The notes: generated from the letters alone by a model not told the origin. Numbered from the stretch's first letter, positions 34,922 through 43,521 are shown. The stretch is DNA of 64,000 nucleotides from JBDGYW01 sp964580055 (GCA_964580055.1 CAZOJI010000016.1:20085-84084), one strand, 5' to 3'. A program made the numbers and translations.

Positions 34922-35539
34922 GTGGGCTTCCCCACCCTCGAGCGCGAGCAAGCGCTCTGGGACAAAGGGTATGGAGTTGTAGCCGGTCTGGATGAGGTCG
35001 GACGCGGCCCCTTGGCAGGGCCGGTAGTGGCTGCCGCGGTGGTGTTTCCGCCGGGGCAGCTTCTCATTGAGGGCCTCAACGATTCGAAACAGTTGACCTC
35101 CCTGCTACGTGAAAAGCTGGCTTACGAGGTGAGATGTCAGGCCTCGGCCTGGGCGATCGGTGCCGCGTCGGTGAGGGAGATCGATAGACTCAATATCCGC
35201 ATTGCCAGTATGCTGGCTATGCGTCGCGCGCTCGCGCGGCTGCCGCTAGCCCCTGAACATGTTCTGGTAGACGGGACCGCAATTCCAGAGTTGCACACAC
35301 CCCACGAGGCAATAGTCAAAGGTGACTGCAGTTGCGCCACGATCGCCGCCGCATCCGTGATCGCGAAGTGCGCGCGCGACCATCTCATGGTCACGCTGGC
35401 CAAACGGTATCCCGCGTACGAATGGGAGAGTAACAAGGGGTATGGGACCGCCGCGCATCTAAGGGCGTTGGAGCAACATGGTCCCACGGGCCACCATCGG
35501 ATGACGTTTGCGCCGTTGGCGCAGAGAAGGCTGTTTTAG
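34922..35539 (+). CDS. rnhB: Ribonuclease HII
   Basis: 205 residues, GTG start directly after the L19 stop. Catalytic acidic residues lie in GLDEVGRGPLAGPVV (Asp-Glu pair), LVDGTAIPEL, and KGDCSCATIAAASVIAKCARD. It removes RNA from RNA-DNA hybrids. Last gene of the ribosomal block; a CCAAT repeat follows the stop. Confidence 0.95.
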   Translation: MGFPTLEREQALWDKGYGVVAGLDEVGRGPLAGPVVAAAVVFPPGQLLIEGLNDSKQLTSLLREKLAYEVRCQASAWAIGAASVREIDRLNIRIASMLAMRRALARLPLAPEHVLVDGTAIPELHTPHEAIVKGDCSCATIAAASVIAKCARDHLMVTLAKRYPAYEWESNKGYGTAAHLRALEQHGPTGHHRMTFAPLAQRRLF

Positions 35540-35605
35540 AATACCCAATATCGAACACGGAACGCCCAACTTCCAAGGCACGCGCCGGGATTCAACATTC
35601 AACAC
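35540..35605 (+). repeat. CCAATATC-type dispersed repeat
   Basis: ATACCCAATATCGAACACGG and CGCCCAACTTCCAAGGC followed by GGGATTCAACATTCAACACG. A diverged member of the CCAATNTCCAA family, lying at the junction where a creatininase gene loses its N-terminus. Confidence 0.55.
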
Positions 35606-35620
35606 GCGCTTCACCTTCCC

Positions 35621-36028
35621 ATGGGTACTGACTTCATAAGCGGAGTCGAGAGGGTAAACCTGATCGCCCAAGAGACCGATGTGCTCGTTGCACCCATAAT
35701 GCTGTTGGGGCAGTCGCCCTACCATATGGGATTTGCGGGATCTATCACTCTCAAGAGTGAGACGATCCAGGCCGTCTATTTCGAGGCGGTACAGAGCCTG
35801 CTCCGCCACGGATTCAGGAGATTCTTGATATTGAATGCGCACGGCGGCAATCGAGCTACCGCGGTTCTCCTCGTCGACCGTATCAATCAGGAGACTGCGG
35901 GGATTGCCGTTGATCTGGGCGCTGCCGCCGCTCCATTCATGACGGTGTTGGAACAGGAGGATCCGACCGGCCTCGACCGGCATGCAGGAGTGAGCGAGAC
36001 GTCGCGATTGATGTATCTGGCGCCTTGA
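35621..36028 (+). pseudogene. Creatininase-family fragment (N-terminus and C-terminus missing)
   Basis: 135 residues that match the middle of creatinine-amidohydrolase-like enzymes: GTD, GQSPYHMGFAGSITLKSET, FLILNAHGGNRATAVLL and DRHAGVSETSRLMYL. A full family member is about 240-260 residues and begins with an E-x-H-G-x-H metal-binding stretch, which is absent here. A dispersed repeat sits exactly where that stretch should be. The C-terminal 40 or so residues are also missing. The remnant is probably inactive. Confidence 0.7.
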
Positions 36029-36340
36029 CCAAATCGCCCGCCGACAAGCAGTCGACCGGCGATGCACTTGGAGTACCGAATCGAAGATGTGACGAGGCGT
36101 ATTGCACGGCTCGTGGTTGAGCCGCGGCGCTGACCGGATTATGCCGTGCGCGGAGTTGACCTGGGCGAAAGGGTGGGACGAACGTCAATCAAGGCCCTGT
36201 GTCTGCTACGCTCTCATAACTCCTCGAACACGCCTCTCTGTCGCCTGGTCCCGGAGAAGCCAAGAACGGGACGAGGAGGCATATTACATTTTAGCTTTTC
36301 TAACCGGTCAACTCACTGAACTCAAGAAGGAGGAACCAGA
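36029..36340. other. Intergenic region, no gene recognised
   Basis: No convincing reading frame, RNA gene or repeat is visible, apart from the AAGGAGGAACCAGA Shine-Dalgarno of the next gene at its right end. It may hold the eroded 3' part of the creatininase gene and the promoter of the DUF4438 gene. Confidence 0.5.
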
Positions 36341-37303
36341 ATGACGGCTCTGACTGTTGCGGTTTTGGCGGCCCTTGTTTCGGCAACCGTTCAGCAAGAC
36401 GTAACGCCGGTCCAATACAACGGCGATCGGCTCGTCATGCAGGCGGCGCAAGGGTTCATCGTGCCGGGGAGGTTCTCGAGCGATCCGGTCAGGATCGATC
36501 CCGACGGTGGGACCCACGCCGTACCCGGCACCGGCAGCATCACGTACAACTTCCGGAGCGGTGACAACGCAGTTAACCTCGCCGGAGACCACGTCGAGCC
36601 GGCGGTCTCTCTTTACAACCTCGGCCGTGAGGGCAGTCGCTCCAGCAGTGAGAGCGCCGGGCTGAATACGCTCTCCTGCATCGGCAACCGCGTGAGGATC
36701 CAAACGGGCGAGGCAAAGGGTGCTTTTGGACACGTCATCGGCAAGCATGGCGGGGCGGAGCATGTCATGGTCGATTTCCCGGATTCCAGCGTCTTCGACA
36801 AGCTCACGTTGGACGACAAGATGCACGTGTATGCCCACGGACTGGGCATGGAGCTCACGAACTTCGAGGGCGTGGAATTGTTCAACATGAGTCCGACGCT
36901 GATGGACGCGCTGACCGAAGCCGGTATGGGTATCACGCGCGACGGCAAGCTGAGAGTGCCCGTGGCGAGGCTCGTGCCCGCGAGGGTAATGGGATCGGGC
37001 TTGGGCGCCAGCCAGGTCTACCGAGGCGATTACGACATCCAGTTGTTCGATGAGGCAGCCGTCGAGGAGTACGGGCTCGACGAGCTGCGGTTCGGCGACA
37101 TCGTCGCCATCGTCAACGCCCATCACGACTACGGGCGCATATTCAAGGAAGGATCGATCGCCATCGGAGTGATCGCGCACAGCAACAGCTTCATAGCCGG
37201 TCACGGGCCGGGCGTGACATCGCTCATGTCGTCGAAGGACGGGCTGATTGAGCCGGTGGTGACGGAGAGGGCGAATTTGGCGTACCTGCTGGGCATCAGG
37301 TAG
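36341..37303 (+). CDS. DUF4438-family protein
   Basis: 320 residues, strong AAGGAGGA Shine-Dalgarno. Recognised by the DUF4438 pattern: PGTGSITYNFRSGDNAV, AGDHVEPAVSLYN, GLNTLSCIGNRVRIQTGEAKG, GKHGGAEHVMVDFP, NMSPTLMDAL, GDIVAIVNAHHDYGR and GVIAHSNSFIAGHGPGVTS. The family is of unknown function. The first 16 residues (TALTVAVLAALVSATVQ) may be a signal peptide, which would place it outside the cytoplasm. It stands alone. Confidence 0.85.
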   Translation: MTALTVAVLAALVSATVQQDVTPVQYNGDRLVMQAAQGFIVPGRFSSDPVRIDPDGGTHAVPGTGSITYNFRSGDNAVNLAGDHVEPAVSLYNLGREGSRSSSESAGLNTLSCIGNRVRIQTGEAKGAFGHVIGKHGGAEHVMVDFPDSSVFDKLTLDDKMHVYAHGLGMELTNFEGVELFNMSPTLMDALTEAGMGITRDGKLRVPVARLVPARVMGSGLGASQVYRGDYDIQLFDEAAVEEYGLDELRFGDIVAIVNAHHDYGRIFKEGSIAIGVIAHSNSFIAGHGPGVTSLMSSKDGLIEPVVTERANLAYLLGIR

Positions 37304-37361
37304 GAGGATTTGGGCAGGGAAGGTTATTGGGTGAGAGGGATGGCTCTGCGATAGGGAGTTT

Positions 37362-37400
37362 GGAACGTCCAATATCCAACAAGGAATGTCCAATGACCAA
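37362..37400 (+). repeat. 39-bp direct repeat, left copy
   Basis: Identical to 38864-38902 at 38 of 39 positions, same orientation, beginning GGAACGTCCAATATCCAAC and ending AATGTCCAATGACCAA. The two copies bracket the TPR-type pseudogene and the MNT/HEPN pair, 1.5 kb apart. Confidence 0.9.
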
Positions 37401-37506
37401 CGGTGGACTGTACCGGGAACTGGGGAGCGCGATTACGTCCGTCAAAGATATTCTCAGGATTCAACCTGATGCACCGGCTGTGAAGATGGTCTGTGTGATG
37501 CGCTGT

Positions 37507-37862
37507 TCATGAACAGGGTTTTCGACGATGCGCTCGCACTTGACAGGCAAGAGGCCAGCGACGACCAACAGGTGCCGGAGGCGCTGGATCTGGGTGTTTA
37601 AGAGGCGAGATACCGCGGCGCGCAAAGGCGACTAGCAGACGTCTTGGCCAGTCGATATCTGGAAACTGGCCGGCCGTCTGCTTACGCCGTCGCAGTCAAA
37701 TACCTCTATGGAGTAGGTGCCGAGTTCACCATCGAATGTCTCGAGGGAGCATGTGGTGGCGATAATGGAAACATGCCGTACCTGGAACAGCCGATCTACG
37801 ACTCAATTGGGTCGGACCCACGCTCCCAGAGTCAGCTTCACCGGATGAATTTGTCGCATTAG
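37507..37862 (+). pseudogene. Broken C-terminus of a TPR-type (kinase-associated) protein
   Basis: One frame reads RVFDDALALDRQE ... PEALDLGV, hits an internal TAA at 37599, then continues RRLADVLASRYLETGRPSAY ... GAEFTIECLEGACGG ... MPYLEQPIYDSIGSDPRSQS and QLHRMNLSH. The ending closely matches the usual C-terminus of bacterial TPR proteins and TPR-bearing Ser/Thr kinases (pattern YDPLRSDPRFQALLRRMNLP). No N-terminal part is left. This is a remnant. Confidence 0.65.
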
Positions 37863-38083
37863 CGTCAAGTCTACGGTTCGATTTCACATCGCAGGCATCA
37901 GCCATGCCGTCTTTCGGTGTATTTGCTGGTGGCAGCGAAGCTTCGAGGTTTCGTAATCGGCTGTACCCCTCGTGTTGTTGAATTCACTGTCGAGCCTTTC
38001 AACTTCGGCGACAGCGACCCGAGGTCAGTCCGAACCAAGCGCGCGCAACTCCATCGTGCTATTTTGGCATGGGAGAAGCGCTA

Positions 38084-38428
38084 ATGACAGGCACCGCTCA
38101 CACACCCGAAGCCACGGATGCTCTCCTCGAGCAGATTGTACGGCTGATAGTCTCAGCTGGTGACCCGCTGCAAATAATCCTGTTCGGGTCGCGCGCAAGG
38201 AACGAGCATAGCCCGGATAGCGATATCGACCTGCTTGTCGTCGAGGAGTCGGACTTACCAAGATACAAGCGTTCGCCCCGCTACTACCGGGCGACACGCG
38301 GTACCTTTCCTGCGCGCGAGATAGTCGTATGGACCCCGGCCGAGATACGTGAGTGGCAGTCTGTACCGAATCACTTCGTTACGACCGCCATCAGGGAGGG
38401 TAGCGTGTTGTATGCACGGCCCTGCTGA
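38084..38428 (+). CDS. MNT-type minimal nucleotidyltransferase (antitoxin-like)
   Basis: 114 residues. FGSRARNEHSPDSDIDLLVV carries the exact GS-x10-D-x-D catalytic signature of MNT-fold nucleotidyltransferases such as MntA, which AMPylates its HEPN partner. ATG 38084 is preceded by GGGAGAA; an in-frame ATG five codons upstream is less likely. Its last 17 bases overlap the HEPN gene, showing a two-gene operon. Confidence 0.85.
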   Translation: MTGTAHTPEATDALLEQIVRLIVSAGDPLQIILFGSRARNEHSPDSDIDLLVVEESDLPRYKRSPRYYRATRGTFPAREIVVWTPAEIREWQSVPNHFVTTAIREGSVLYARPC

Positions 38429-38810
38429 ACTGGCGAAAGGCTGGATTGCCAAAGCCGATAGCGATTTAGCTACGGCCCACCTGGTGGTGAAAGCGGGTGG
38501 CCCGTTCGACACGGCGTGTTATCACGCTCAGCAGGCGATCGAAAAATACCTCAAAGCTGTCCTTGCGCTTACGGGAGCTGCCATACCTCGTACGCACAAT
38601 CTCGAAGAGCTTGGGGACCGTGTTGTCGAGGCGATGCCGGCATTGGCGCTGGACGCGGATGAACTCGCTGAGATCACACCGTTTGCCGTTGAGCTGCGTT
38701 ACGATCCCGACTTCTGGCCAGATCTCGAGACAGCGAAAATGGCGCTCTCCGCCGCGCAGCGCATACGTGGTCAGATCGTTGCTGCATTGCCGGAATCTGC
38801 TCGCCCCTGA
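38412..38810 (+). CDS. HEPN-domain protein (MNT partner)
   Basis: 132 residues of the PF05168-like HEPN type: WIAKADSDLATAHLVVKAGG, DTACYHAQQAIEKYLKAVLA, RTHNLEELGDRV. Start ATG 38412 overlaps the MNT gene. HEPN/MNT pairs act as toxin-antitoxin or abortive-defence modules. The usual HEPN ribonuclease motif R-x4-6-H is not present (the only R before H is R60-T-H62), so RNase activity is doubtful. Lies within an island bracketed by direct repeats. Confidence 0.85.
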   Translation: MHGPAELAKGWIAKADSDLATAHLVVKAGGPFDTACYHAQQAIEKYLKAVLALTGAAIPRTHNLEELGDRVVEAMPALALDADELAEITPFAVELRYDPDFWPDLETAKMALSAAQRIRGQIVAALPESARP

Positions 38811-38863
38811 GAGCAGCCGAGACCGATGCCGCTGCGGGACGTGAAGGCTCTGCAGCCCGAAAA

Positions 38864-38902
38864 GGAACGTCCAATATCCAACGAGGAATGTCCAATGACC
38901 AA
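38864..38902 (+). repeat. 39-bp direct repeat, right copy
   Basis: Second copy of the repeat at 37362-37400, one base different. It is followed at 38929-38960 by ATTGGACATTGAATATTGG and TTGGACATTGG, the reverse orientation of the same motif, so 38864-38960 can fold into a long stem. Confidence 0.9.
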
Positions 38903-38973
38903 GTTTTTCAATACCTTCACACTTGAGAATTGGACATTGAATATTGGACATTGGCTATTTGTCAAACTTCCAA

Positions 38974-39046
<73 letters not shown>

Positions 39047-39313
39047 GGGGGCAGAAAAGATCACTAGTACCAAGGGGTCAAACAAGCCCGTCCATTAGTA
39101 ATCTACATAACCCGCATCTCGTATTGTCATTCCTGGTGTGGCTCTTGCATATATGGAGCACTCGAACGGGAACCTGCGGACCAATTCCAAAACCCTAGTT
39201 ACCTTCAGTGTTGTGCGGAACACACTGCGAACGGAGAGCAAACCCCAGCATTCCAGGACTCAGCCGATGACCCGCACACGTAAGAGGCTCGGCTGCACTG
39301 CGCAGGTGCGCCT
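39047..39313. other. Intergenic region, no gene recognised
   Basis: 267 bases between tRNA-Lys and the PAS protein, running opposite ways. It probably holds both promoters. No repeat, hairpin or small frame stands out. Confidence 0.5.
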
Positions 39314-41851
39314 ATGACCGTGCCGGATGCGGACGAGAGGGCACCTACGGCCTGGAATGGTACGGCGGCCGGATCCAGTCCGGAGAGCCGGTATGTGCCC
39401 AATCGGCCGGTTGTGCCCGGTACGAACTGTGGCGTAGAAGAAACGCTCGATGTTGCCGGCCTCAAACAGGGGGGGCAGCAGCCGGACCTGGAATTCCTCG
39501 TGAAGAGGGACAGTGCGGTCCTCAGTATTTCTCATCCGGTTCTCGGGGACCCGAAACGCGGTGAAGTCGGCCGCTCGATTCTGGGCTTCTTCTCTCCTGA
39601 CCACACGACAGAGATAATCAGCAAGTTCGAGAAGGTGTTCGCCGGGAGTGAACAGGAATCCTTCGTGTGTCGCGGGAATCCTCCTTTGGCGGCAAGGGCT
39701 TGGTATCACTGTCGAGTGCTTCCCAATTTCGGCGAATCCGGCGTGGAGTCGGCAACGGTCTTCGTGCGGGACATAACCGATTGGAAGTGCAGCGAAAACG
39801 ATGTCAGGGGCGAGATCGATACACTCAGATCGCAGATCGCGGAGCTTTCCTCTGAGAAGCACCAATTGACCGATCTGCTTGCGGAACGAGAGCTGCGCGA
39901 AGAGGAACTGATCCGATTCCGTACGGTCATTGACCACGCCGGTGAGGCGATCTTCATCACGGACCCTCACACGGGCCGGTTCGTGGACGTGAACGAGACG
40001 GCGTGCCGCTGGTTGGGACACAGCAGGGAAGAACTGCTGCAAATGGGTGTGGGTGACCTGCACGTCGAGTTCCCGCTGGAGAACCCCGACGGTGATGCCG
40101 ACCATGTTGCAGAGACCCGTGACTCAAACCGTCCCGAAACATACCTCAGTGGTTCGCATCGCCGCCGCGACGGCACTTCGTTTCCTGTGGAAGTGGCACT
40201 CTCGCAGCGGCGTTTTGGCGATCGTGACCTGCTGCTCGTCGTCGCGAGAGACGCCAAGCAGCGACGTCGTGTGGCGCAGGCCGTGGTGGACAGTGAAAAC
40301 GATCGCCGCAGTCTATTCGAGATCTCACGTGACGCCATCTACTGCTCCGCCCGCGACGGCACCGTTTGTGAGGTCAACGACAGCGCCATAGAGCTCTTTG
40401 GTTATTCGCGTGGCGAGTTCCTGAGGCTCGAGGCGCACAAGCTCTACTGCGATCCGGACCACATTCGCGCTTTCCAACAGGCAGTAGACGACGGCGGATC
40501 GGTCAAGGATCTCCCCGCAGTGTTTATAACAAAGAGTGGTCAACCTTTCGAGGGTCTGCTCGGCGCGACACTGAGGTACGACAATGACGGCGACGTCCTG
40601 GGGTACCAGTGCATCATATCGCCGATCGGAGAGACCGCCTCACGGGCTTCTCGTTACCCGGAGTCAGATGCCGCAAACGCGAAGCTGGCTGCCGAGCAAG
40701 CGACTTCGGAGTTGGCCGAAGCAAAGGCAGACGCAGAAGAGGCGAAGGCCCGAGCTGATTCACAGGCGCGAGAGTTAGAGGATGCGCAGGCCGAGGCTGC
40801 TGCTGCAAAGGCGAACGCCGAGCGGGCAGAAAAGGAGTTTCAGAAGATCAAGTCGCAGGCTGCCGCTGCCAACATGAATGCCGAGCATGCGATGTTGGAT
40901 GCCGTAGGCGCCAAAATGGAGGTACGCAAGGCGAGAACTAGAGTCGCAGCAAAGGCAAGAGAAGCTCAGCAGGCAAAGAGGGAAGCTGAGAAGGCGAAGA
41001 AAGAAGCAAAGCAGGCAAGGGCGGAATCAGAGCAGACGAAGCGCGAACTGGAGCAAACCAAGACGGAGGCGGCAGGCGCCAAGGCAGATGCCGAGCGTGC
41101 TCAGTCGGAAGCAGAGAAAGCAAAGTTGGACTTTGAAGAAGCGAATGAACGGGCTCGCGCACAGGCACAGGCACTGGAAGAATCGAAAAGGGAGCTCGAG
41201 CGGGCGAAGGCGGAAGCAGAGGCGGAAAGGGCAGCAGAGCGAGTAGAAGCGACCAAGACAGACCCGGTCGAAGGAACGTCTCCTCTCGAAGAAGTCATAC
41301 TGGGGGCTGAAAAAGCCTGGGCCGAAGCAGAACGGATCGAGCGCGCGGGCGAGATTGTCGTGTCGGCCTCTGACGCTGCGGCGAACAAGCCAAAGGAACT
41401 GCCCTCGGGGAGTAATGATACGCTCACCTATCTGGAGAGGTCGGGTGCCGCCGACAAACTCTCCACTGCGAGTTCCGAAGGAGTCGACGTGACACCCGTG
41501 CTCAAGCATCACCGCAAGAGAAGCGCATCCCCTAAACGGCGGCGACGGATAACGCCTCGAGGATGGATGTTGGTGGCAGCCGTGGTGGCAGGAGCATCAG
41601 TCATTGGGTGGTTGACCATGTCCAGGATCGGCCACCACAACGCCAACAGTCTCGCAGTAGAAAGTGAAGTCACCCCTACGAGTGCGGAGACCGTTCAAAA
41701 TACAGCGAAGAGTCCGGTTCTCCTGGTGCCGGTTTCAGAGGTACTCGCCGATTCTTCGACAGAGCCATCGACCGAGTCAGCGACGGACTCTCTGACGCGG
41801 CAGGTCGCAACCGCAGGCCCCAGGGACTCAGACTCCCGTGCGCGCGACTGA
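39314..41851 (+). CDS. Triple-PAS, long coiled-coil, single-TM protein without output domain
   Basis: 845 residues. Three PAS-like domains: about 55-160 (ending VFVRDITDWK), 205-320 (FRTVIDHAGEAIFITDPHTG, RRRDGTSFPVEVALSQRRFG, VARDAKQRRR) and 330-445 (LFEISRDAIYCSARDGTVCE, FEGLLGATLRYDNDG). Residues about 450-648 are a continuous Ala/Lys/Glu coiled coil with AKADAEEAKARAD-type heptads, resembling TolA-like or tropomyosin-like rods. After a basic stretch (KHHRKRSASPKRRRR) comes one membrane helix (750-770) and an 80-residue Ser/Thr/Glu-rich tail, presumably periplasmic. No kinase, GGDEF, EAL or methyl-accepting motif is visible, so it may be a scaffold or sensor. Confidence 0.85.
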   Translation: MTVPDADERAPTAWNGTAAGSSPESRYVPNRPVVPGTNCGVEETLDVAGLKQGGQQPDLEFLVKRDSAVLSISHPVLGDPKRGEVGRSILGFFSPDHTTEIISKFEKVFAGSEQESFVCRGNPPLAARAWYHCRVLPNFGESGVESATVFVRDITDWKCSENDVRGEIDTLRSQIAELSSEKHQLTDLLAERELREEELIRFRTVIDHAGEAIFITDPHTGRFVDVNETACRWLGHSREELLQMGVGDLHVEFPLENPDGDADHVAETRDSNRPETYLSGSHRRRDGTSFPVEVALSQRRFGDRDLLLVVARDAKQRRRVAQAVVDSENDRRSLFEISRDAIYCSARDGTVCEVNDSAIELFGYSRGEFLRLEAHKLYCDPDHIRAFQQAVDDGGSVKDLPAVFITKSGQPFEGLLGATLRYDNDGDVLGYQCIISPIGETASRASRYPESDAANAKLAAEQATSELAEAKADAEEAKARADSQARELEDAQAEAAAAKANAERAEKEFQKIKSQAAAANMNAEHAMLDAVGAKMEVRKARTRVAAKAREAQQAKREAEKAKKEAKQARAESEQTKRELEQTKTEAAGAKADAERAQSEAEKAKLDFEEANERARAQAQALEESKRELERAKAEAEAERAAERVEATKTDPVEGTSPLEEVILGAEKAWAEAERIERAGEIVVSASDAAANKPKELPSGSNDTLTYLERSGAADKLSTASSEGVDVTPVLKHHRKRSASPKRRRRITPRGWMLVAAVVAGASVIGWLTMSRIGHHNANSLAVESEVTPTSAETVQNTAKSPVLLVPVSEVLADSSTEPSTESATDSLTRQVATAGPRDSDSRARD

Positions 41852-42172
41852 GTCGAAGCGGCGATTGAATCGATACGAAGCTCATCAGTAAGTGAGACTC
41901 TTCCCTTCCGAATACAAGTGCGATACCAATCGAAGAACCCGTTTCTACAGAGGAGAAAACACGCTTTTCCCCTCTGTAGCATCGTCCTGGTACAGCATCT
42001 CCTAGAGGGAAAGCGATCGGTTTCTTTCGTTCGTACCCCCTCTCCAGAGGGAGAGACTGCTTTCTAAGTCTGATTTCCCAGAGGGAAAATGCTTGTTCTT
42101 CAGAGAGAATTTCTTACTTTGGGGGGCATGCAGAGGCTGGGTTTTCTTTAATCACCCTTCTCCGAGGTGCAC
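41852..42172. other. Leader region of the SWIB gene with hairpin and AGAGGGA array
   Basis: No coding frame. A 15-bp hairpin with one mismatch sits at 41945-41979. Copies of AGAGGGA-like motif recur near 41949, 42004, 42045, 42079 and 42105. These may be terminator and regulatory elements. Confidence 0.5.
41945..41979 (+). terminator. Long hairpin after the PAS-coil gene
   Basis: CTACAGAGGAGAAAA pairs with TTTTCCCCTCTGTAG (one mismatch) around the 5-base loop CACGC. It lies 94 bases after the stop. No T-run follows, but the U-rich 3' arm start would resemble a terminator. It may also be an attenuator or protein-binding hairpin. Confidence 0.5.
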
Positions 42173-42805
42173 ATGGTGGCAAAGAAGAAGGAGCCAGCGA
42201 AAAAGAAAGCTGTCAAAAAGGCCAAGAAGAAGCCGGTGAAGAAAAAGGCAGTCAAGAAAAAGCCGGTGAAGAAAAAGGCAGTCAAGAAAAAGCCGGTGAA
42301 GAAAAAGGCAGTCAAGAAAAAGCCGGTGAAGAAGAAGGCGGTCAAGAAAAAGCCGGTGAAGAAAAAGGCAGTGAAGAAGGCTAAGAAGAAGCCGGTGAAG
42401 AAGAAGCCGGCGAAGAAAAAGGCAGTCAAGAAGAAGCCGGTGAAGAAAAAGGCGGCGAAGAAAAAGGCAGTCAAGAAGAAGCCGGTGAAGAAGAAGGCGG
42501 TCAAGAAGAAGCCGGTGAAGAAAAAGGCAGTCAAGAAGAAGGCCAAAAAGAAGCGCAAGCCCAACGAGGCCTTCATGAGGCCAGTGACGCCGGACGATCA
42601 TCTGGCCGCCGTCGTAGGCGCAAAACCGTTGCCGCGTACTCAACTGACCAAAAAGCTGTGGGCGTACATCAAGAAGCACGGCCTGCAGGACGAGCGGAAT
42701 AAGCGGATGATCAATGCCGACGACAAGCTCAAGCCGATCTTCAACAACAAAGACCAAGTCTCGATGTTCGAGATGACGAAGTTGGTGAGTGGGCACATCA
42801 AATAA
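42173..42805 (+). CDS. SWIB-domain protein with lysine-rich histone-H1-like arm
   Basis: 210 residues. Residues 1-125 are nearly pure Lys/Ala/Pro/Val repeats (units like KPVKKKAVKK), as in histone H1 C-termini and bacterial Hc1-like proteins, so it should bind DNA. The C-terminal 80 residues form a SWIB/MDM2 domain (TQLTKKLWAYIKKHGLQDER, NNKDQVSMFEMTKLVSGHI), found otherwise in eukaryotic chromatin remodellers and chlamydiae. ATG 42173 follows GAGG; a GTG two codons upstream is possible. Probable nucleoid-associated protein. The repeat DNA makes copy number variable. Confidence 0.88.
   Translation: MVAKKKEPAKKKAVKKAKKKPVKKKAVKKKPVKKKAVKKKPVKKKAVKKKPVKKKAVKKKPVKKKAVKKAKKKPVKKKPAKKKAVKKKPVKKKAAKKKAVKKKPVKKKAVKKKPVKKKAVKKKAKKKRKPNEAFMRPVTPDDHLAAVVGAKPLPRTQLTKKLWAYIKKHGLQDERNKRMINADDKLKPIFNNKDQVSMFEMTKLVSGHIK
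42176..42548 (+). repeat. 30-bp in-frame repeats encoding the lysine arm
   Basis: AAGCCGGTGAAGAAAAAGGC plus AGTCAAGAAA units recur at 30-bp spacing, nearly identical between 42230 and 42360, then as variants to 42548. Multiples of three keep the frame, so slippage changes arm length only. Confidence 0.85.
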
Positions 42806-43521
42806 CGACTGCCACATCACCGCAGCAGCTTCGCCCAGTTGCAACCGCGGTCCTCGACCGCGCAGTCACATACTTTAGCTCCAGCCCTGCGCGAGAGGGG
42901 GGTCGGCGCGCTCGCCGACCCCCAACGCGGTTCACGCCAAGGCCGCACACGTGACGCATTCGCTCGGCAATCGCCGTGCTCGCCGCATTCATATCACTGG
43001 GAGCCCTCGGCACTCATACCGACTCCCCCCTACCCCCCTACCGCCCTAGCTCCCTAGCGCCCTAGTGCCCTAGCTCCCAACACCAGCCTCTGTTCCAGTC
43101 TCACGGGGTCCTGTTTCTCACCCTCGAGACCGATCTGAATGCTTCAACACGCGACTCTCCGAGTTCTTGACAGTGAGAAGGAACCGCCGCAAATTGATAC
43201 TCACGAAAACCATAATGCGGCGCCACGCCTTCCCTCCTTCCGTTCAAAGGGCGCGGATCCGCAGTCAGAGCTAAAAAAACTGATTTCACGCACGCCTCGC
43301 GTCCCTTGAAAGGGGTAACGTGAATTATTGGCATCTGCGGTTTCCAAGAAATGGCGCCGGAGTCGAATTCTCGACTTCTGCGACATGTGAGTTGTTGGGT
43401 CCGGAACGATGAGGCGTTTCCGGACTCTTTTAGTGCGCTTAGCGCACGTCGTTGTCCGACATGCGTGTTCATAGATAGATAGTTGAGCAGGATGTTCCTT
43501 AACCACGCTTAGGAGGCATTC
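42806..43521. other. Long intergenic region before susC, with a CCCTA(G/C) repeat
   Basis: No supported gene in about 715 bases. A run of CCCCCTACC/CCGCCCTAGCTCCCTAGCGCC-like units lies at 43020-43080, related to the TACCGCCC repeats. The right end has the AGGAGG Shine-Dalgarno of susC. The rest may hold a regulatory leader. Confidence 0.5.

Noticed and set aside
42230..42548. CRISPR or sRNA array at the 30-bp repeats
   Set aside because: The repeats lie in frame inside a coding region with a lysine-rich product and a SWIB domain after it.
43101..43472. Small minus-strand gene before susC
   Set aside because: Arg/Ser-rich translation without family likeness or a ribosome-binding site.
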